Shown here piece by piece: positions 36,007-41,562 of a stretch of 41,562 nucleotides of DNA; the first letter of the stretch is position 1, and each line of letters starts with the position of its first letter. The notes beneath the pieces are model-generated. The model was not told the DNA's origin, made no database searches, and saw only the letters and a program-made list of their open reading frames with translations. Source of the stretch: an uncultured Helicobacter sp. (GTDB lineage: Bacteria > Campylobacterota > Campylobacteria > Campylobacterales > Helicobacteraceae); the NCBI GenBank assembly GCA_949299115.1, contig CASFZH010000015.1:1-41562 (forward strand), in the 5' to 3' direction. The position numbers were made by a program, and so were the translations under genes.

Positions 36007-37410
36007 CTATTTTATCGAAGTAGTATTTGCTTGTGAAATAACACCCCATGTTTTTAAAACATCTATAGCACTTTTTAATTGAATATCCTTCATAATAATA
36101 TCTTCTGTTATATCCTTATTCGTGGAATCTGTTTTTTCTCCCTTGGAATCTGTTTTGGTTTGTTCGTTTAAAAGCTCATTTTTCAGATGACGTTTTAAAT
36201 CAGCTTCTTTAAATTCTAATTGATTTTGAGGTCCTGATGGCACTTCTCCTTCTGCAACGACAATATCAGGCGTGATACCAACTGCTTGTATGCTTCTACC
36301 TGTTGGTAAATAATATTTTGCTATTGTAAGCTTTAATGCTTCTTGCGTTTGATTCCCAAATGGAAATATTTTTTGTACGCTTCCTTTTCCAAACGTGGTT
36401 TCTCCCACAACAACACCTCGTTTATGATCTTGTAATGCACCAGCTACAATTTCACTTGCTGACGCACTACCACCATTTACAAGAACAACAAGTGGTATAT
36501 TGCTAAATTCGGCGTTGCCAGATACCTTCAATTCAACATTTTCTATTTTTCCTTTTTCACTCACAACAACTCCATTTTTGACAAAAAGACTTACAAGAGA
36601 AACCGCTTGGTCTAATAAGCCACCGGGATTCCCACGTAAATCTAACACAATACCATCGATTTTACCCAACTGTTTTAATCCTCTCTTGGTTTCTTGTGTT
36701 ACATTTTGGTCAAATGTTGCCACTCTTACATAAGCATATTTTGTATCTTCTATTCTTGACACAAAAGTAGATCTAATTTTGACTTCATCACGTTTAATTT
36801 CAAATTTTAATGGTTTTGATTCTCCTGTACGAATGATGGTGAGAGTAACTTTTGTGCCTCGTTTGCCTTTCATAAGAGAAACTGCTTGGTCAATTTTCAT
36901 ATCTAAAGTTGGTTTATCATCAATTTTTAATATAATATCACCACTTTTTAATCCAGCTTTTTTTGCAGGAGTATCATCAAGCGGAGCGATAACGGTTAAT
37001 GCCCCATCTTTCATGCCAACAGTTATGCCAATACCACTAAAGCTTCCGCTTGTTTTGGCTCTTAAATCTTCATAGTCCTTTTTTTGTAAGTATGCAGAGT
37101 GTGCATCAAGATTGCTTAACATTCCAGATATAGCTTTGTCAATAACATCATTCGTATCGACATCGTTAACATAACTGCTTTCCACAATATTAACTGCGTT
37201 CATAAACCGTTGCATAGCACGGTCTCTTTCAGCTTTTGTAAGTTTCTTTTTCTGCTGTGTACCCGTATTTGGTGTGGCTTGTGCCACAACAATACGATCG
37301 TTGGCATCTAATGATAAACCAAAATTATGTGCTTGCATTATGCCAAACCCACTCATAAGTAACGCTGATGAGACAATTCCAGATAACATATAAAAATTAA
37401 GATTTTTCAT
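36007..37410 (-). CDS. ctpA: Carboxy-terminal processing protease, S41 family
   Basis: Periplasmic serine protease of the CtpA/Prc family. With the ATG at 37410 it has 467 residues: an N-terminal signal or anchor segment (about 5-28), a helical region, a PDZ domain (about 115-190) with SGIGITVGM and KSGDIILKIDD, and the S41 domain. The nucleophile Ser317 lies in GGSASASEI and the general base Lys342 in GETTFGKGSVQ. A Lys/Asp-rich tail follows. An upstream in-frame TTG at 37422 is the alternative start; neither has a strong ribosome binding site, so coupling to the rhodanese gene ending at 37435 is likely. Similar to HP1350. Confidence 0.9.
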   Translation of the reverse strand: MKNLNFYMLSGIVSSALLMSGFGIMQAHNFGLSLDANDRIVVAQATPNTGTQQKKKLTKAERDRAMQRFMNAVNIVESSYVNDVDTNDVIDKAISGMLSNLDAHSAYLQKKDYEDLRAKTSGSFSGIGITVGMKDGALTVIAPLDDTPAKKAGLKSGDIILKIDDKPTLDMKIDQAVSLMKGKRGTKVTLTIIRTGESKPLKFEIKRDEVKIRSTFVSRIEDTKYAYVRVATFDQNVTQETKRGLKQLGKIDGIVLDLRGNPGGLLDQAVSLVSLFVKNGVVVSEKGKIENVELKVSGNAEFSNIPLVVLVNGGSASASEIVAGALQDHKRGVVVGETTFGKGSVQKIFPFGNQTQEALKLTIAKYYLPTGRSIQAVGITPDIVVAEGEVPSGPQNQLEFKEADLKRHLKNELLNEQTKTDSKGEKTDSTNKDITEDIIMKDIQLKSAIDVLKTWGVISQANTTSIK

Positions 37411-37434
37411 TTTCAAACCCAATCACAAGTAGTC

Positions 37435-37797
37435 TTAATAATGTAAATTTTTCAATGAATCAGGTGAAGTACCAACAATTTCAAATTTCTCATAGAATCT
37501 AGAAAAAGTATCATCAAAAAAATATATATTCTCACAACCAAGTTTCACAAGTTCGCTTCCCATTTCACATGCTCTTCCGCCTCTTTTACAATGAATAAGA
37601 ATCTTTTTGTCTAAGTTATCTTGTGAAAGATTATAAATAGCGTGAATTTCTCTAATATTTGGGACACCTTTGATACGTGCTTCACATACCTCATCTGGAT
37701 TACGTATATCTATAACTATATAATCAGTTAAATTCATATCCTCTATATATAGAGCTTTTGCAAGGCTTTTATTGTTTTTGCCATACTCTTTTTGCAT
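37435..37797 (-). CDS. Rhodanese-like domain protein
   Basis: 120-residue single-domain sulfurtransferase-like protein without a signal peptide, so cytoplasmic. YIVIDIRNPDEVCEARIKGV is the typical first half, and the active-site loop is IHCKRGGRAC with Cys70 as the persulfide-forming residue. The loop is full length and the cysteine is intact, so it is probably active; the sulfur acceptor is unknown. AAGGA precedes the ATG. It heads the rhodanese-ctpA-purC cluster, with 24 bases to the protease gene. Confidence 0.88.
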   Translation of the reverse strand: MQKEYGKNNKSLAKALYIEDMNLTDYIVIDIRNPDEVCEARIKGVPNIREIHAIYNLSQDNLDKKILIHCKRGGRACEMGSELVKLGCENIYFFDDTFSRFYEKFEIVGTSPDSLKNLHY

Positions 37798-38389
37798 ATA
37801 AATCCTTATGATAAAAAATAGATATTATTATATCGTTTCATTTTAAATACAATACAATATATGTATAAATAGAATGTTTTTAGCAATATCTTATACTAAA
37901 ATAGTAGTTATGAGATTAGCTATTCCACATGAGACTATTGCTAACAGAATCGTAAAATACTATTTGATTAGTCTTTGTTTATATTGCTGATTAAAGATAT
38001 GTAAAAATGGATTGTTGTTGTTAATGTCATTCTATGTTTTAAAGTAATAAGAAATGATTGGAGATATAATTCAAGTATTATGTAATATTGCCTTTTACTT
38101 TTTAACACATTGCAATGATTTTTGATTATTTTTTTCGTGTATTTGTTTTTTCATGAGTTACTGTTTATAATAATATCAAATATAAAATGTTATTTTAAAT
38201 TTGATTTATGAAATTTGATTGTTTGGTGTAAATTGAATTGAAGAAAAACTTAATATAAAAATTTTTAGTAAAATGTAATATGTGAATTTATGCGATTTAG
38301 ATAACACTATGTAGAATAGTTGGGTCTTTTTATTTTCAAATAAAATAATAATAGATAAATTAGAGTAGCAAGGATTAGAATCAACATAA
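37798..38389. other. Non-coding stretch before the rhodanese operon
   Basis: About 590 AT-rich bases between the kapA-like terminator and the rhodanese gene, which both lie on the minus strand. No credible open frame, tRNA or repeat is visible. The promoter of the rhodanese-ctpA-purC cluster should lie near 37800-37900. Confidence 0.5.
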
Positions 38390-38418
38390 AATTAGATTCT
38401 GTAATGCAGAATCTAATT
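38390..38418 (-). terminator. Rho-independent terminator of the kapA-like gene
   Basis: Twelve-base perfect arms (38390-38401 and 38407-38418) flank a five-base loop, beginning 11 bases past the gene's stop. On the minus strand the hairpin is followed by TTTATGTT. Each arm contains AGATTCT or AGAATCT, so the terminator is an inverted pair of the over-represented word. Confidence 0.8.
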
Positions 38419-38428
38419 ACAATAATTT

Positions 38429-39445
38429 TTATGCAATAATGCTACCTTGGAAATGCAAGGAATCATAACTACTTAATTTTGTTCCATCGATTTCTCCATA
38501 AATATTTTGCATTGTGCTAAGAAGTGTTTGTGAGTTATCTTTTAATCGAATATCACGAGTGAAATTAAATAATATCCAATTATTGTCCCATTCATTAAAA
38601 CTTGTCTGTATAGCCGTTTTGGAATCTATAAGTGATTTTTGATTTAATAGATTAATAGCAAGAATAACATCATTTGGTATCCACGTATCCTTAATCTTAA
38701 TAATGCTTCTTGTATATAATTCTGGCTTATGTAATTGTTTTGTTTCATATCTACCAGAATCAAGTTTTAATCCAAAGCTTTCAACAGCAGGAATGCCAAC
38801 TGCACGACACATTGCAACAAAAACAGATGTAGCACTAATATCTTCACCACGCATAATAACTTCACCATTTTTTTGCTTTATACTGCGAATGCCCTGAATA
38901 TTACGTCCTTCATCGCTTGTGATATTATGTGCTATCCATGTGAATATATTGTAAGCTTTCTGTAAATCAGAATCATTGCGATTGGTTACTAGATGAGCTA
39001 TACGTCCAATTTCACCATCTGTTCGTATATAGCGATCTGAAACTTGGGGATATGAAAAATTAGACATTGCAATACTATTTTTAGTAAAATGAGTTGTAAT
39101 ATCAAATGAAATTTGCAAATCTTTTGTCTTTGAATCATGATTGTTCCATATGGCGTGTAATAACGGTGTATTATTCGCATTATCAATAGTATACGTAGTA
39201 TAATTTCCTGTAACATTAAGATTACGAGGAATTTGAAAGCTATGTGGCATAGCAAGTGGAGACCACAGATTAATGACATTGGCAGTTTCAAATTGTACTT
39301 TTTGTTTAAATGTAATATTAAATTTTCGTGTTGTTTGTGCAACATTAGAGCCCGCCCAAACAAAACAACTGCTTCCTAAAACTGCCCCAGCACTTGCACA
39401 AGCACCTTTCAAAAAGCTTCTTCTTGTAATATGAGAATTTTTCAT
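38429..39445 (-). CDS. kapA: Tat-exported KapA-like protein with transglutaminase-like fold
   Basis: Secreted by the twin-arginine route: TRRSFLKG (7-14) followed by a hydrophobic segment ending VWAGS. It lies 70 bases after katA on the same strand and has the size of KapA (HP0874), the Tat-dependent catalase-associated protein of H. pylori, so the kapA name rests on synteny and signal. The mature part looks like a transglutaminase-core protein: LWSPLAMP near the N-terminus, SVFVAMCRAVGIPAVESFGL (207-226) and DTWIPNDV (253-260). The catalytic Cys position appears to be Asp202 (GED for GxC) and the His position Tyr244; Asp259 is kept. It is probably a binding rather than catalytic protein. Periplasmic after export. 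Confidence 0.7.
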   Translation of the reverse strand: MKNSHITRRSFLKGACASAGAVLGSSCFVWAGSNVAQTTRKFNITFKQKVQFETANVINLWSPLAMPHSFQIPRNLNVTGNYTTYTIDNANNTPLLHAIWNNHDSKTKDLQISFDITTHFTKNSIAMSNFSYPQVSDRYIRTDGEIGRIAHLVTNRNDSDLQKAYNIFTWIAHNITSDEGRNIQGIRSIKQKNGEVIMRGEDISATSVFVAMCRAVGIPAVESFGLKLDSGRYETKQLHKPELYTRSIIKIKDTWIPNDVILAINLLNQKSLIDSKTAIQTSFNEWDNNWILFNFTRDIRLKDNSQTLLSTMQNIYGEIDGTKLSSYDSLHFQGSIIA

Positions 39446-39515
39446 AATATATCCTTTACTATAACTATTGGACCCATCTTAGATATAAAATTTAAGACAG
39501 GCAGTATTGTTTAGG

Positions 39516-40976
39516 TTATCTAATACTTAATAATTCTTGAATCCTTTTACCATAAGCAGGATCAGCTTTCTTGAAATGTTGCAACTGTACATCAATAATT
39601 CTTTTATCAATTCCTCTCATTGTGTCAGCAATTGTTTTGCATAATCTTTCTTTTTCTGCTGCCGACATAAGGCGATAAAGATCTCCGGGCTGTGTATAAT
39701 AATCATCATCATCTGCTCTATAATCCCATTGTCCAAGTTTTGTCTCATCTTCTATAACTTTTGGGTCAAACATCGGTTCTCTTAGTTTCCAATCATCTTT
39801 ATATCCACCTAAAAGGCTAGGGTTATAATTAATTCTATCTCCATAATGCCCATTGGTCATATACCCATCACGCACTGTGCTATTAAGTGGTACTTTTGGT
39901 GCATTAATGGGAAGTTGATGATGGTTAACTCCTAGGCGATAGCGATGTGTATCTCCATAAGAAAATAATCTACCTTGCAAGAGCCTATCTGGACTATGCC
40001 CAATACCTGGGACAATCGCAGCTGGAGTGAAAGCGGATTGTTCTACTTCAGCAAATGCGTTTTGAGGATTCTTATTAAGTGTCATAATACCAATTTCAAT
40101 TAGCGGATAATCTTTATGACTCCATGTTTTTGTTACATCAAATGGATGGAATCTATAGGTTTTAGCTTCAGATTCGGGCATAACTTGAATAGAAACACGC
40201 CATTTTGGAAAATCACCTTTTTCAATTGATTCAAATAAATCTCTTTGATGTGAATCCATATCTTTAGCACGAACTGCCGCAGCTTCTTCATTAGTAAGAT
40301 TTTTAATACCTTGTAAGGTATGAAAATGGAATTTCACCCAAAATCTTTGATTTTTAGCATTAATAAGGCTAAAGGTATGGCTACCATAACCATTCATATG
40401 TCGATAGCTTGCAGGAATACCTCTATCTCCCATGAGATATGTTACTTGATGCAATGATTCTGGTGTTTGACTCCAAAAATCCCACATCATTTGTGTGTCT
40501 TGCATACCAGTTTTTGGATGTCTTTTTTGACTGTGAATAAAATCAGGAAATTTGTAGGGGTCTCGGATAAAGAATATTGGCGTATTGTTTCCTACTAAAT
40601 CCCAATTTCCTTCTTCAGTATAAAACTTTACTGCAAAACCTCTTGGATCTCTTATTGCATCAGCACTACCTTTTTCTGGGGCAACTGTTGAGAATCTAAT
40701 AAACATTGGGGTTCTTGTGCCTTTTCTAAATACCTTAGCCTTTGAATACTGACTGATATCTGCAGTTGCTTCAAATATACCGTGTGCACCACTACCATGT
40801 GCGTGGACAACTCGCTCTGGTATTCTTTCTCTGTCAAATGCCGCAAGTTTTTCTAAAAACCAAACGTCTTGCAATAATAATGGTCCTCTTGGTCCAACAC
40901 TTTGCACATTTTGATTATCTGCTACCGGTCTGCCTGTAGTTGTAGTTAATTGAACAAAATTTTGACCTTGTGTCAT
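39516..40976 (-). CDS. katA: Monofunctional haem catalase
   Basis: Degrades hydrogen peroxide. The 486-residue clade 3-type small-subunit catalase aligns closely with H. pylori KatA. Catalytic His58 lies in RVVHAHGSG, the distal Asn in LVGNNTP (130/131), and the haem-ligand Tyr340 in RLFSYGDTHRYRLG. HPFDVTKTW and YRADDDDYYTQPGD are family blocks. It ends at KRIQELLSIR, without the Met/His/Lys-rich tail of the H. pylori enzyme. AAGGAG lies six bases before the ATG. An inverted repeat 23 bases upstream of the start may be a peroxide-regulator site. The downstream kapA-like gene probably belongs to the same transcript. Confidence 0.96.
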   Translation of the reverse strand: MTQGQNFVQLTTTTGRPVADNQNVQSVGPRGPLLLQDVWFLEKLAAFDRERIPERVVHAHGSGAHGIFEATADISQYSKAKVFRKGTRTPMFIRFSTVAPEKGSADAIRDPRGFAVKFYTEEGNWDLVGNNTPIFFIRDPYKFPDFIHSQKRHPKTGMQDTQMMWDFWSQTPESLHQVTYLMGDRGIPASYRHMNGYGSHTFSLINAKNQRFWVKFHFHTLQGIKNLTNEEAAAVRAKDMDSHQRDLFESIEKGDFPKWRVSIQVMPESEAKTYRFHPFDVTKTWSHKDYPLIEIGIMTLNKNPQNAFAEVEQSAFTPAAIVPGIGHSPDRLLQGRLFSYGDTHRYRLGVNHHQLPINAPKVPLNSTVRDGYMTNGHYGDRINYNPSLLGGYKDDWKLREPMFDPKVIEDETKLGQWDYRADDDDYYTQPGDLYRLMSAAEKERLCKTIADTMRGIDKRIIDVQLQHFKKADPAYGKRIQELLSIR

Positions 40977-40998
40977 AATATCTCCTTAAATAATAAAT

Positions 40999-41020
40999 AT
41001 TATCTTTTAATAAAGATAAT
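40999..41020. promoter_or_regulatory. Candidate PerR/Fur-type operator upstream of katA
   Basis: ATTATCTTT and its exact reverse complement AAAGATAAT are separated by TAAT. The dyad lies 23-44 bases before the katA ATG, within the likely promoter or leader. Fur-family proteins (PerR, Fur) bind AT-rich dyads of this sort, and PerR or Fur controls katA in several Campylobacterota. The exact spacing differs from the classical 7-1-7 box. Confidence 0.5.
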
Positions 41021-41283
41021 TCAATTACAAATTATAGGTGATGTTTATTAACAGTAATATATTTTTTTAATAATATCACATCATTCTATTTAAATGTTAC
41101 AGTATTCAACATTCAATATAGAAATTGTAGATTCTGTTGGTATATTTTGTATTATTAAGATTGAAGTTAGTATATAAATTTTACATACCAATTCTAATCA
41201 CATGACTATACATGTGTTTATTTATGGATAACAATCACAGATTATTGTTGTGTGTAACATCACCAAATTGTTTGATTTTATTA
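41021..41283. other. Non-coding stretch
   Basis: AT-rich spacer between katA upstream sequences and the 3' end of the edge gene. It includes one AGATTCT word near 41130 and should hold the katA promoter. No gene seen. Confidence 0.5.
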
Positions 41284-41562
41284 TCATCTATTTTTTTGAG
41301 TAAAATTATAGGAATAGCCCTTTCTCATATCTCTTAGAGCTTTGTAGTATGTATGGATAGCTTTTTTGTAGTTTGGAATCACAAAGCCCGTGTGTTTGGC
41401 TATTTTGCTAGCTGTCTCATCACAAAGCCTTTGCAAAGCTTTCAAAGCTTTATAGCTTTGTGCAATATCGCCTAGTTTATAAGTCTTTAACAAAGTCTTA
41501 TAAGTCCCCTTAGAAAGAAAGTCAGGGAGGTATTTGCAGTGCTTTCCAAAGCTAAAGTTATG
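41284..41562 (-). CDS. 3' part of an unrecognised gene, cut by the window edge
   Basis: The frame is open from the right edge of the window to a stop at 41284, giving 92 residues. The internal TTG at 41493 is not needed as a start, since the upstream residues (HNFSFGKHCKYLPDFLSKG) read like protein. The product is basic and helical, with KALKALQRLCDETASKIAKH and KKAIHTYYKALRDMRKGYSY; I do not recognise a family. The DNA looks somewhat richer in G+C than the neighbouring spacer and contains several AGCTTT words (KAL codons). Confidence 0.6.
   Translation of the reverse strand, partial: HNFSFGKHCKYLPDFLSKGTYKTLLKTYKLGDIAQSYKALKALQRLCDETASKIAKHTGFVIPNYKKAIHTYYKALRDMRKGYSYNFTQKNR

Noticed and set aside
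1-41562. tRNA, rRNA, tmRNA, signal recognition RNA or CRISPR array
   Set aside because: I looked in all spacers for T-arm consensus, GC-rich conserved RNA blocks and regularly spaced repeats and found none.

Overview
The window looks like chromosomal DNA of a Helicobacter, more likely an enterohepatic species than H. pylori. The DNA is very AT-rich. Gene content and order match Campylobacterota: tolB-pal-cpoB-slyD, clpS-clpA, a ctpA-like protease next to purC, and katA followed by a Tat-exported kapA-like gene. The presence of purC, argJ and aldB argues against H. pylori, which as far as I recall lacks de novo purine synthesis and ArgJ. The species assignment is inference; no rRNA or tRNA gene is visible.

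Layout. 1-129: possible 3' end of a gene carrying a run of ten G. 487-4415 (minus): acetaldehyde dehydrogenase aldB and helicase uvrD. 4611-6189 (plus): a two-gene unit resembling PilM and PilN. 6252-7684 (minus): a TIGR02757/DUF2400 protein and ribA. 7908-11494 (plus): cell-envelope operon tolB, pal, cpoB, slyD, then an orphan lipoprotein at 11767-12480. 12871-15739 (minus): a two-gene cassette of an FAD/NAD(P)-binding protein and an MFS exporter. 15867-21857 (plus): a 4-oxalocrotonate tautomerase, metG, argJ and a family 90 glycosyltransferase.

21858-25560 is an accessory patch. It holds a truncated phage tape-measure-like gene, a complete YafQ-type toxin-antitoxin pair, two uncharacterised genes on the minus strand, and two tiny plus-strand genes. 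The first tiny gene sits behind a run of 14 T and an operator-like palindrome. The second has an excellent ribosome binding site placed in front of ATA instead of ATG. About 950 bases of non-coding sequence follow.

26502-41562 returns to housekeeping genes: lpxD, clpS-clpA, a TrpC-like protein that appears to lack a catalytic lysine, a PP0621-like membrane zinc-ribbon protein, a DsbC/DsbG-like periplasmic oxidoreductase, ddl, the rhodanese-ctpA-purC cluster, and katA with a kapA-like gene whose transglutaminase fold seems to have lost its catalytic Cys and His. The window ends inside an unrecognised gene.

The main cross-window signal is the word AGATTCT/AGAATCT. I counted about 53 copies by hand, roughly five times what base composition predicts. 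It also occurs as inverted pairs that form hairpins, one of them a convincing terminator after the kapA-like gene. This layout resembles DNA uptake sequences of other naturally transformable bacteria.
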